Shown in pieces: positions 7,732 through 14,930 of a stretch of 41,427 nt of DNA. The stretch is from Bacteroidota bacterium (lineage in GTDB: Bacteria > Bacteroidota > Bacteroidia > Flavobacteriales > Flavobacteriaceae). Position 1 is the stretch's first letter. Every line of letters starts with the position of its first letter. The notes below the pieces were generated by a model. That model was given only the letters and a program-made list of their open reading frames with translations. It did not search any database and was not told where the DNA came from. The stretch covers positions 1-41,427 of the forward strand of contig JAEWLN010000076.1 of assembly GCA_023457535.1 (NCBI GenBank). The letters run 5' to 3'. The position numbers were made by a program, and so were the translations under genes.

Positions 7732-7739
7732 TATCTTTG
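7732..7739 (+). promoter_or_regulatory. Promoter -7 box of the DUF6787 gene
   Basis: TATCTTTG is a perfect TAnnTTTG match, just after the DUF6146 stop and 16 bp before the next start codon. The upstream TTG element is weak (TTG at 7718 is too close). Confidence 0.5.
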
Positions 7740-7755
7740 CAGTATTGCATTTTGT

Positions 7756-8061
7756 ATGGAGAAATTAAAAACACGTTGGGGAATCCGTTCGAACTTTCAG
7801 TTGGTCGTGGTCTTTATCGTGTTTGCGATCAACGGATCGGCCTCTGCCAAAATCGGGATCTTTCTCATGAACCTGATGGGTTGGACCAAAGACAACATGC
7901 CTCCGGTTCTATTTTATGTGATTGCGGGAATATTGATCCTGCCTTTGTATCCGTTGCTGCTGATGGTCGTAGGATGGCTGTTCGGTCAATCGGAATTCTT
8001 TTTTCCGTTTGCCAAAAAAATGCTCAACCGCATTTCGCTGGGTTGGTGGTTTAAAAAATAA
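7756..8061 (+). CDS. DUF6787 family small membrane protein
   Basis: This 101-residue protein has two predicted transmembrane segments, one near residues 14-35 (FQLVVVFIVFAINGSASA) and one near residues 51-77 (VLFYVIAGILILPLYPLLL), and a basic C-terminus (LNRISLGWWFKK). The start MEKLKTRWGI resembles the flavobacterial family DUF6787 as I remember it; no biochemical function is known. It follows the DUF6146 lipoprotein by 32 bp. The stop codon forms the foot of a bidirectional terminator hairpin. Confidence 0.8.
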   Translation: MEKLKTRWGIRSNFQLVVVFIVFAINGSASAKIGIFLMNLMGWTKDNMPPVLFYVIAGILILPLYPLLLMVVGWLFGQSEFFFPFAKKMLNRISLGWWFKK

Positions 8062-8092
8062 AGCCGCCGCGGCGACTTTACTTCTTTTTTAT
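8059..8092. terminator. Bidirectional terminator between convergent genes
   Basis: The arms TAAAGCCGCC (8059-8068) and GGCGACTTTA (8071-8080) pair with one mismatch around a CG-rich apex. CTTCTTTTTT follows on plus and TTTATTTTTT on minus. It serves the DUF6787 gene and the minus-strand gene ending at 8092. Confidence 0.82.
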
Positions 8093-8385
8093 TATTCTGC
8101 AGATTTACCGTTGATAACATAGGTATAGATCCACATCAGCGTGAACGACGGCACTACGTCTGTAAACGGCAGCAACTCTTCCAAAAAAGTAAAAATCCCG
8201 GCGACCTTGCCCGATGTGCCTTTATACATGCGCGCCATCAGGTATCCTGCAACAGGGGCCCAGATCACGTCGCCGAATTCGCCGATGCCGGGAATGGTAA
8301 AAGACAACATCCCGATCGCGTCAAAAAGCAACCCGAGTACAAGATCGCGCTGTTTGTGGGACGAATGGGCAACTTTGCTTTCCAT
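8092..8385 (-). CDS. Small membrane protein of unknown function
   Basis: This 97-residue protein has hydrophobic segments around residues 15-34 (LVLGLLFDAIGMLSFTIPGI) and 38-52, with a further one near the C-terminus (SFTLMWIYTYVI). The motif IPGIGEFGDVIWAPVAGY is distinctive, but I cannot assign it to a named family. It begins 9 bp after the msrA stop on the same strand and is almost certainly co-transcribed with it. No signal peptide is evident; both the hydrophilic N-terminus and the short C-terminal tail could be cytoplasmic. Confidence 0.8.
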   Translation of the reverse strand: MESKVAHSSHKQRDLVLGLLFDAIGMLSFTIPGIGEFGDVIWAPVAGYLMARMYKGTSGKVAGIFTFLEELLPFTDVVPSFTLMWIYTYVINGKSAE

Positions 8386-8394
8386 GACCTGACG

Positions 8395-8934
8395 TTATTT
8401 GACCTGCTGCGCAAAAGACTGGCGCACCTTTTCTACTTTAGGTGTAATGACGTACATACAATAGCCGCTGTTCTGGTTGCGGTTGTAATAATTCTGATGG
8501 TAATCCTCTGCCGGATAAAACACCGGTGCCGGCGACAGGCGCGTTACAAGGCGCGAGCCGTAACGGTTGGCCTGGTTGAGCAGGGCGATTTGTTCTGCGG
8601 CTGCCTCGTGCTGGGATTCGGAGTGGTAAAAAATCTCGCTGCGGTATTGCGTTCCGATATCATTGCCCTGACGGTTGATGGTCGTGGGGTCGTGCGTCGC
8701 AAAAAACACGCGCAGCAGCGTTTGGTAATCGATCTTTTGCGGATCGAACGTAATTTCGATCGCTTCGGCATGGCCTGTGGTTCCGGTCCCTACCTGTTCA
8801 TACGTCGGGTTTTCGGTTTGTCCGCCTATATAGCCTGAACGCACGGATTTTACGCCGTCGAGTTCAAGAAAAACGGCTTCGGTGCACCAAAAACAACCGC
8901 CGGCAAAGGTGGCTTTTTCTTCGTTTTGCATCAT
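8395..8934 (-). CDS. msrA: Peptide-methionine (S)-S-oxide reductase
   Basis: The start at 8934 (MMQNEEKATFAGGCFWC; 8931 is equally possible) gives 179 residues, the normal MsrA length; the longer frame adds a lysine-rich N-terminus not seen in the family. The catalytic cysteine is C14 in the hallmark GGCFWCTEAVF, and the conserved GYIGGQTENPTYEQV and GHAEAIEITFDP segments follow. MsrA repairs oxidised methionine S-sulfoxide in proteins and free methionine using thioredoxin. No MsrB domain is fused. It heads a two-gene unit with the small membrane protein ending at 8092. Confidence 0.97.
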   Translation of the reverse strand: MMQNEEKATFAGGCFWCTEAVFLELDGVKSVRSGYIGGQTENPTYEQVGTGTTGHAEAIEITFDPQKIDYQTLLRVFFATHDPTTINRQGNDIGTQYRSEIFYHSESQHEAAAEQIALLNQANRYGSRLVTRLSPAPVFYPAEDYHQNYYNRNQNSGYCMYVITPKVEKVRQSFAQQVK

Positions 8935-9085
8935 ATTGATCTTTCGTGGAGTTAACTTTTTCAAATGTAATCGTTTATTCAAATGCATGCGTTACAGTTA
9001 ACTAAAATTTATCAACCGCGGCAAATTATCGGCGGGCCCACCGGGCATGTGCGAAAATGTTTGTTACTTTGCAAAAAATCCGCTC

Positions 9086-9748
9086 ATGATCCAGGCCAGA
9101 AACCTCAATAAATTCTACGACCAGTTACACGTGCTCAAAGGAGTCGATCTGCATATTCCAAAAGGGGGAATTGTTTCCATTGTGGGCGCCTCAGGAGCGG
9201 GCAAAACTACCCTTTTACAGATTCTGGGCACGCTTGACAAACCCGCGCAGCAAGACGGCGCCGAACTGTTGGTCAACGGGGAAAATGTGTTGCAGATGAA
9301 CGACAAAGCACTCTCGCGTTTCCGCAATCTGAACCTTGGCTTTATTTTTCAGTTCCACCAGTTGCTGCCAGAATTTACGGCACTCGAAAATGTATGCATC
9401 CCGGGTTTTATCGCCAACAGATCCAGGTACGATACAGAAACAGAAGCCAAACGCCTGTTGCACTACCTTGGGCTTTCGCACCGTACAGACCATAAACCCG
9501 GCGAATTATCCGGTGGAGAGCAACAACGCGTGGCTGTTGCGCGCGCGCTGATCAACCAACCGGCGGTGATTTTTGCCGATGAGCCCTCGGGGAACCTGGA
9601 CACCGCATCGGCAGAAAACCTGCACCAGCTGTTTTTTAAATTGCGCGACGAATTTGGGCAAACCTTTGTGATCGTCACCCACAACGAAGAACTCGCCAAT
9701 ATGGCCGACCGCAAGCTGGTCATGGTAGACGGGAAGATCAGCGCCTGA
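9086..9748 (+). CDS. lolD: ABC transporter ATP-binding protein, LolD type
   Basis: The start at 9086 (MIQARNLNKFYDQLHVLKGV) gives 220 residues. Walker A is GASGAGKTT (34-42), the Q-loop region reads FIFQFHQLLPEFTALENV, the signature is LSGGEQQRVAVARAL, Walker B is VIFADEPSGNLD and the switch histidine is in VIVTHNEEL. The QFHQLLPEFTALENV and DEPSGNLD motifs place it in the LolD/MacB-type family, so it probably powers extraction of lipoproteins from the inner membrane for sorting to the outer membrane. No permease (LolC/E) is adjacent, so the assignment is by sequence only. A TTACTTTG promoter-like box lies at 9064-9071. The TIGR02757 gene follows after 38 bp. Confidence 0.87.
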   Translation: MIQARNLNKFYDQLHVLKGVDLHIPKGGIVSIVGASGAGKTTLLQILGTLDKPAQQDGAELLVNGENVLQMNDKALSRFRNLNLGFIFQFHQLLPEFTALENVCIPGFIANRSRYDTETEAKRLLHYLGLSHRTDHKPGELSGGEQQRVAVARALINQPAVIFADEPSGNLDTASAENLHQLFFKLRDEFGQTFVIVTHNEELANMADRKLVMVDGKISA

Positions 9749-9786
9749 TGGAATTCAATCGTTGCTTGTTATAAATTGCCCATCAA

Positions 9787-10554
9787 ATGACCCATATCCC
9801 GGACCTGAAATCGTTTCTCGACGAAAAAGCCGATTGGTACAATCATCCTGAGTTTATCGGAACAGACCCGATACAAATCCCGCGTCGGTTCACCCAAAAG
9901 GAAGACATCGAAATCGCAGGATTTCTCGCCGCAACGATCGCATGGGGCAACCGGAAATCGATCATCGGGAATGCATCGAAAATGATGGACCTGATCGGAA
10001 ATGCGCCCTATGACTTTGTAATGTCCCATACGGCCCGGGATCTGCAGCGGCTGGAGGGCTTTGTGCACCGAACGTTCAACGCCACCGATTTTTCCACATT
10101 CATCACCGCGCTGCAACACATTTACCAAACCCACCGCGGACCCGAAGCAGTTTTTGCGCAACACGCCACGGCCGACGGTTTGCAACACGCCATCTCGCAA
10201 TTCAAGAGGCTGTTTTTTGAAATAGAACACCAGCACCGCACGCAAAAGCACTTGTCGGATCCTTTAAATCAATCGGCGGCCAAACGCATCAACATGTTCC
10301 TGCGATGGATGGTGCGCCGCGACCACAAAGGCGTTGACTTTGGCATCTGGCAATCTGTTTCACCGGCATTGTTGTCCTGTCCGCTCGATGTACATTCCGG
10401 CAATGTCGCGCGCAAACTCGGACTCTTATCCAGACGCCAGAACGATGCACGGGCCGTTGCCGAACTCGACGCGCAACTGCGTTTATTGGATCCCGATGAT
10501 CCGGCAAAATATGATTTTGCACTGTTCGGACTTGGCGCGTTCGAAAAATTCTAG
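9787..10554 (+). CDS. TIGR02757 family protein (DUF2400)
   Basis: This 255-residue soluble protein matches the TIGR02757 family as I know it: it begins with LKSFLDEKADWYNHPEFIGTDP-like sequence, followed by EIAGFLAATIAWGNRKSI, FLRWMVRRDHKGVDFGIW and a C-terminal YDFALFGLGAFEKF. The family is widespread in Bacteroidetes and some Proteobacteria; its function is unknown, although the alpha-helical layout and the DVHSGNVARKLGLL segment recall DNA-glycosylase-like helical proteins (inference, weak). It follows lolD by 38 bp. Its TAG stop overlaps the stop of the convergent receiver gene in a shared CTAG. Confidence 0.85.
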   Translation: MTHIPDLKSFLDEKADWYNHPEFIGTDPIQIPRRFTQKEDIEIAGFLAATIAWGNRKSIIGNASKMMDLIGNAPYDFVMSHTARDLQRLEGFVHRTFNATDFSTFITALQHIYQTHRGPEAVFAQHATADGLQHAISQFKRLFFEIEHQHRTQKHLSDPLNQSAAKRINMFLRWMVRRDHKGVDFGIWQSVSPALLSCPLDVHSGNVARKLGLLSRRQNDARAVAELDAQLRLLDPDDPAKYDFALFGLGAFEKF

Positions 10555-10934
10555 TCGATTTGCAACAGCCAATCCAATGACACGGGTTTGGACACAAAAC
10601 TCTTAACCGCCGCATACTGCTGTGCCCTGGCCATTTCGCGCGCATCGATCGAAGACGATATGATATGGATGCGCAGGTGCTTGCTGAAGGGCAATTTTTC
10701 AATTTCGTCCAGAAACTGCCATCCGTCGAGAACGGGCATGTTAAGATCGAGGAAAATCAGGTCCGGAAGCGGCATGTTGTCGCGATAGCGTGCCATGAGC
10801 GCCTCAATGGCATCCGACCCGTTGCTCAGATTGATCATCTGGTCGAACCGGCCGGTCTTGTCCAATAATTTTTGCAGCACGAACGCAAAAATCCGGTCAT
10901 CGTCGATGATGAAAGTCAGATCAAAGCGCGTCAT
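10551..10934 (-). CDS. Stand-alone response regulator receiver protein
   Basis: This 127-residue CheY-like domain has no output domain. The acidic pocket is D11-D13 (FIIDDDRIF), the phospho-acceptor is D63 in LIFLDLNMPVLDG, the conserved serine lies in HIISSSIDAREM and the lysine in SFVSKPVSL. The start ATG overlaps the histidine kinase stop by one base (TAATG), which implies translational coupling. It is the obvious partner of that kinase; with no DNA-binding domain it probably acts through protein contacts or as a phosphorelay intermediate. Its stop overlaps that of the convergent TIGR02757 gene. Confidence 0.94.
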   Translation of the reverse strand: MTRFDLTFIIDDDRIFAFVLQKLLDKTGRFDQMINLSNGSDAIEALMARYRDNMPLPDLIFLDLNMPVLDGWQFLDEIEKLPFSKHLRIHIISSSIDAREMARAQQYAAVKSFVSKPVSLDWLLQID

Positions 10935-12178
10935 TACAGCAACACTTTAAACGTCGATCCAGCCCCTGGCACGCTTTCGACCTCGATGGTTCCACCCAGC
11001 GCATCGACGTGGTTTCTGGTCATGAACAAACCCAGTCCGGTCGCCTCAGGATGCGCGTGAAATGTTTTGTACATCCCAAACAGCTTATTGCCGTTGCGCT
11101 TGAGGTCGATCCCAATGCCGTTGTCTTTGACGGTGATCAGCGTTTTGCCGCCGGTGCGTTTGGCGCTGATTTCGATCACCAGCGCGCGGTGCGGCGATTT
11201 GTATTTGATTGCGTTGGTGACCAGATTGAACAGTATGCTCTCAAAATAAGATGGAATGGTCTTGATCTCCAATTGTTCAGGAACCAGAATATTTATAGCG
11301 GCACGTTCTTTTTTGATAATGCCGTTCACGCCCCGCAAGGTACTTTCGATGGCAGATTTGACGTTGAGTTTGGTCTTGCGCTGCTTGGACCCAAGCTGGA
11401 TGTTGATCGTTTCGTTCAGGTAATGGATGGTTTCAGACAGTTTGTTGTTGCTCTCGCGCAGCAATTTAAGGTATTCGTCTTTTTCCGATGCCTCTTCGGT
11501 GTCGTCGATCAGGTCCATAATCATCGACATATTGCTCGTGTTGGAGCGGATATTGTGCGAAATGATATACGTAAAATCGAGCAGTTTTTCGTTGAGCCGT
11601 TTGGAAACGGTGTACAATTTCCCGATCTCGCGTTGGGTCTCGCGATGGCGGTATTGCTCGAGCAGCACCATCATCACATCGGCCGTGGCACGCGCAAAGG
11701 CCAGATCGGATTCGGACCATTCCTGCACCGGACCGCAGCGCTCGCAGCACAAAACCCCTATGAGTTCGCCGTTTTCGCGGATCGGCAAATCGAGCATACC
11801 GGAAATATCCCGCGGAATGAGGTAACGCTCAGTGAGTTCCCGGGTAAACGGATTCGATCGGGCGTCGTCGGCGACAATGGCAATACCGTCGGTGAGCGCC
11901 TGGAAATAGGCCGGCAGTTCGCTTGCCAGTAAATCGATGTCGGTGGTGTGGATCCCCGCCGGATGCTCATACAAACACTCGCACACGAGGCGGTTGTGCA
12001 GGATCTTCCAGAAACCCACGCGTTGGACGTCGATGCCGTTGGCTACAGCAGCCGTAATGTTTTTGCAAATGTCCGATACCGAATCGAAGTTATCCAGCGA
12101 AGACTTATACAGCCGCGCAAGCAGATCGAAATGGTGTTGCGTGAACAGCAAGTCGTTGCTGATTTTACTTTTTCGCAT
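10934..12178 (-). CDS. Soluble GAF-domain sensor histidine kinase
   Basis: The start at 12178 (MRKSKISNDLLFTQHH) gives 414 residues; an ATG 14 codons upstream adds a sequence unlike the family. No transmembrane segment is visible, so the kinase should be cytoplasmic. A GAF domain occupies about residues 25-175 and contains a cysteine cluster (GVLCCERCGP) that could sense redox state or metal (inference). The DHp helix carries H208 in FTYIISHNIRSNTSNM. The catalytic domain shows N-box LVTNAIKYKSP, G1 VKDNGIGID, and G2 ATGLGLFMTRNHVDALGG. The receiver gene follows with a one-base overlap. Confidence 0.92.
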   Translation of the reverse strand: MRKSKISNDLLFTQHHFDLLARLYKSSLDNFDSVSDICKNITAAVANGIDVQRVGFWKILHNRLVCECLYEHPAGIHTTDIDLLASELPAYFQALTDGIAIVADDARSNPFTRELTERYLIPRDISGMLDLPIRENGELIGVLCCERCGPVQEWSESDLAFARATADVMMVLLEQYRHRETQREIGKLYTVSKRLNEKLLDFTYIISHNIRSNTSNMSMIMDLIDDTEEASEKDEYLKLLRESNNKLSETIHYLNETINIQLGSKQRKTKLNVKSAIESTLRGVNGIIKKERAAINILVPEQLEIKTIPSYFESILFNLVTNAIKYKSPHRALVIEISAKRTGGKTLITVKDNGIGIDLKRNGNKLFGMYKTFHAHPEATGLGLFMTRNHVDALGGTIEVESVPGAGSTFKVLL

Positions 12179-12335
12179 CACAACCAGTGGAGAGTTAGGA
12201 TTTACAGCGAAAATTAACATTAAAAATCAAAACATCAACAAACAAAGACGTTAAATTTTATTAATTTGAAATTAAAAATCTTAAATTAAAAAATGTTTGT
12301 CACCAAATTGTCCGACGACATAAAAATCCATTGCC

Positions 12336-12343
12336 TACCTTTG
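12336..12343 (+). promoter_or_regulatory. Promoter -7 box of the helicase gene
   Basis: TACCTTTG is a perfect TAnnTTTG, ending 14 bp before the ATG at 12358. A TTG lies at 12308-12310. The region 12221-12335 is very AT-rich. The box overlaps the alternative upstream ATG (12331), arguing against that start. Confidence 0.7.
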
Positions 12344-12357
12344 CCAAAAATCTTCCG

Positions 12358-13701
12358 ATGTCCTTTGAATCTTTCCTTTTACCCAAGTCATTGCAAAAAG
12401 CCGTTGACGCCCTGGGTTTTGAAACCGCCACCCCCATCCAGCAACGGGCCTTTCCGGTCATTATGTCCGGACGCGATGTGATGGGCATAGCGCAAACCGG
12501 CACCGGTAAAACGCTGGCTTATTTGCTGCCGCTGCTCAAACAATACAAATTTACCCCTACGGAAACCCCTAAAATAGTGATTCTGGTGCCTACGCGCGAA
12601 TTGGTGGTCCAGGTCGCCGCCGAGGTGGAAAAACTCACGCAATTCATGTCCGTGCGCACCCTTGGCATCTACGGCGGAGTCAACATCAACACGCAAAAAA
12701 CGGCAGTCTATCAGGGAATAGACATTCTGGTAGGCACGCCCGGGCGCGTGATGGATCTCGCTCTGGACAACGTGATCCGTTTTGACGAAACGCAAAAACT
12801 CGTCATTGACGAATTCGACGAAATCCTGAACCTGGGATTCCGTCCACAGGTCACGGCCATCCTGGCGATGATGAAGCCCAAGCGACAAAACATACTGTTC
12901 TCGGCCACAATGACCGATGAGGTCGACGAAATGCTCGAAGATTATTTCGATTTTCCCGAGGAAGTTTCACTCGCTGCATCGGGCACGCCGCTGGAGCAGA
13001 TAACGCAATTGAGCTACCTTGTCCCGAACTTCAACACCAAGATCAATTTGCTGCGGTACCTGCTCGAATCAAGCCAATCGATGGACCGATTGCTCATTTT
13101 TGTCAACAACAAAAAAATCGCCGACATGCTGCACGAGCGCGTCGATGCCGATTTCCCCGAACAATTTGGCGTAATCCACTCCAACAAATCGCAAAATTAC
13201 CGGCTCAATACGATGGCGGCCTTCCAACGCGGCGAACTGCGCGGACTCATTACCACCGACATCATGGCCCGCGGACTCGACATCTCGAACATCTCGCACG
13301 TCATTAACTTTGAAATGGCCGAAAGCCCGCAGCAATACATACACCGCATCGGGCGTACCGGTCGCGCCGACGCTACGGGAACAGCGATCAGTTTTGTTTC
13401 CCCGCGCGAAGAAGACCTCAAGATCGAGTGCGAAATGCTCATGGATCGCGAAATAGACACATTGGCCTTACCAGATGCCGTTGAGATCTCCACACAGCTC
13501 ATCGGTCCGGAAAAAGAAAAGGAAAAAGTAAAATTCCTGATGAAAAAACCCAAGATCAGCGATGCGGGTGCGTTTCACGAAAAATCGGCCAAAAACAAAA
13601 AGGTAAACCTTGGCGGACCGGGCAAGACAAAGAAGAAAACAGGGTCGGTCAATCGGAATTTGCTGCGCGAACAAAACAAAAAGCGCAACAAAAAGAAATA
13701 A
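12358..13701 (+). CDS. DEAD-box family RNA helicase with DEFD motif II
   Basis: The start at 12358 (MSFESFLLPKSLQKAV) lies just after the promoter and gives 447 residues. The Q motif is GFETATPIQQ, motif I AQTGTGKT (45-52), motif Ia PTRELVVQ, motif II D151-E-F-D154 instead of DEAD, motif III SAT in ILFSATM, and motif VI HRIGRTGR. The C-terminal 50-odd residues are very lysine-rich and end KKRNKKK, typical of RNA-binding tails in RhlE-like helicases. It likely unwinds short RNA duplexes in ribosome assembly or mRNA turnover; the exact subtype is uncertain. The stop abuts the convergent lactonase stop with no spacer and no terminator. Confidence 0.94.
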   Translation: MSFESFLLPKSLQKAVDALGFETATPIQQRAFPVIMSGRDVMGIAQTGTGKTLAYLLPLLKQYKFTPTETPKIVILVPTRELVVQVAAEVEKLTQFMSVRTLGIYGGVNINTQKTAVYQGIDILVGTPGRVMDLALDNVIRFDETQKLVIDEFDEILNLGFRPQVTAILAMMKPKRQNILFSATMTDEVDEMLEDYFDFPEEVSLAASGTPLEQITQLSYLVPNFNTKINLLRYLLESSQSMDRLLIFVNNKKIADMLHERVDADFPEQFGVIHSNKSQNYRLNTMAAFQRGELRGLITTDIMARGLDISNISHVINFEMAESPQQYIHRIGRTGRADATGTAISFVSPREEDLKIECEMLMDREIDTLALPDAVEISTQLIGPEKEKEKVKFLMKKPKISDAGAFHEKSAKNKKVNLGGPGKTKKKTGSVNRNLLREQNKKRNKKK

Positions 13702-14799
13702 CTATTGGGCAAAAACCAGGCAAACCGGCGCGCACAGTTCGAGCTTTTTACCTGTATTTTCGAGCAATCCGGTATGGGCATCGCGCGTAAAAACGACAAC
13801 GTCATTGGATTGCTGATGCGCCACGAGCACGTGCTTTCCGGTTGGATCGATCGCGAAATTGCGCGGGCCTTTTCCCCCGGAAGCCAACGTTTGCCGGTGC
13901 GCGAGCTTTCCCCTTGCGTCTACGGCAAAAACGGAAATAGTGTTGGCGTCACCGCGGTTGGTGGCATACAAAAACTTGCCATCTGAAGACAAATGTACAT
14001 CTGCAGCGCCTGTCTTGCCGTTAAACCCGGGCGTAACGACAGACGTTTCCTGGATGCGCCGCAACGTTCCGCCCTGGTAATTGTACGCCGTGAGCGTGCC
14101 GTCGAGCTCATGCAGCAGGTATACGTGCATACCGTTGGGCGAAAACGCCAGATGCCTTGGCCCGCCGCCGGTTTTAACAGCAAGGGAATCCTTGAGTTCG
14201 AGCACCCTCTGCGCATCAGGGTTGTAACGATAGACGTACAATCGATCTGTTCCGAGATCGGTGGCAAGCACAAACTTTTGATCGGGTGAAAAATGCACCA
14301 TGTGTACGTGTGGTTTTTCCTGCCGCGCGGGATCGACGCTGCGTCCCTCATGCCGGATGACTTGTTTGGCCGGAGCAAGGCTTCCATCGGCGTTTTTTGC
14401 AAATACTGAAATCGTACCGCCCGAATAATTGGCCGCGATCACGTGCCGGTCGTCGTTGATCACATAACACGGATCGTTGCCCATGGACGGTTGCCGGTTA
14501 AGAAACGCAATCCTGCCGCTGGATTTATCGAACTCAAAACTGCTCAAAGCACTTTGATCGCCGTCTTCATTGACGCTGTAGATGTGTTTGCGGTCTGGCG
14601 ACAGGGTTAAAAAGCTCGGATTGGAAATTCGGGCCGACGTTGATTTTTGCCGCAGTTGGGCGGTTTTTGCATCAAATTCATACGCATAAATACCGTCGCT
14701 TTCGCACCCATGGGTGTAGGTTCCGATAAGCAAAGTATGGGTTTGTGACGTGGCAGCCATTGAAAACAGGATTGGGATCAGTGTAAAGATCGATTTCAT
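13702..14799 (-). CDS. Secreted seven-bladed beta-propeller lactonase family protein
   Basis: The start at 14799 (MKSIFTLIPILFSMAATSQ) provides a signal peptide; the longer frame runs through the promoter. The 365-residue product belongs to the lactonase family (PF10282; 6-phosphogluconolactonase/muconate-cyclase-like), with repeated blades such as ISNPSFLTLSPDRKHIYSVN, YVINDDRHVIAANYSGGTIS, PHVHMVHFSPDQKFVLATD and PRNFAIDPTGKHVLVAHQQ. Family members hydrolyse sugar lactones, but the signal peptide places this one in the envelope, so the substrate is open. It has its own promoter (14817-14824). It is convergent with and directly abuts the helicase gene. Confidence 0.9.
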   Translation of the reverse strand: MKSIFTLIPILFSMAATSQTHTLLIGTYTHGCESDGIYAYEFDAKTAQLRQKSTSARISNPSFLTLSPDRKHIYSVNEDGDQSALSSFEFDKSSGRIAFLNRQPSMGNDPCYVINDDRHVIAANYSGGTISVFAKNADGSLAPAKQVIRHEGRSVDPARQEKPHVHMVHFSPDQKFVLATDLGTDRLYVYRYNPDAQRVLELKDSLAVKTGGGPRHLAFSPNGMHVYLLHELDGTLTAYNYQGGTLRRIQETSVVTPGFNGKTGAADVHLSSDGKFLYATNRGDANTISVFAVDARGKLAHRQTLASGGKGPRNFAIDPTGKHVLVAHQQSNDVVVFTRDAHTGLLENTGKKLELCAPVCLVFAQ

Positions 14800-14816
14800 G
14801 AAAGATAGCGTTTGCC

Positions 14817-14824
14817 CAAAAGTA
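14817..14824 (-). promoter_or_regulatory. Promoter -7 box of the lactonase gene
   Basis: The minus strand reads TACTTTTG, a perfect TAnnTTTG, 18 bp before the lactonase start. The divergent BatA promoter box lies 53 bp away. Confidence 0.65.
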
Positions 14825-14877
14825 CGGTTTTCACGATTTAATTTGGAACTTGCATGATTCCGAACCACAAAAAATTG

Positions 14878-14885
14878 TATTTTTG
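14878..14885 (+). promoter_or_regulatory. Promoter -7 box of the BatA operon
   Basis: TATTTTTG matches TAnnTTTG and lies 45 bp before the BatA start. A TTG at 14850-14852 is a candidate upstream element. It presumably drives the whole four-gene overlapped operon 14931-19082. Confidence 0.65.
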
Positions 14886-14930
14886 ACCGAAATCCGTCAC
14901 CCGGCGGCCACGGCAAACTAACGAGTCAGC

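Noticed and set aside
8936..8988. N-terminal extension of MsrA starting at 8988
   Set aside because: The extra residues are lysine-rich and outside the family alignment; the start at 8934/8931 gives the standard length.
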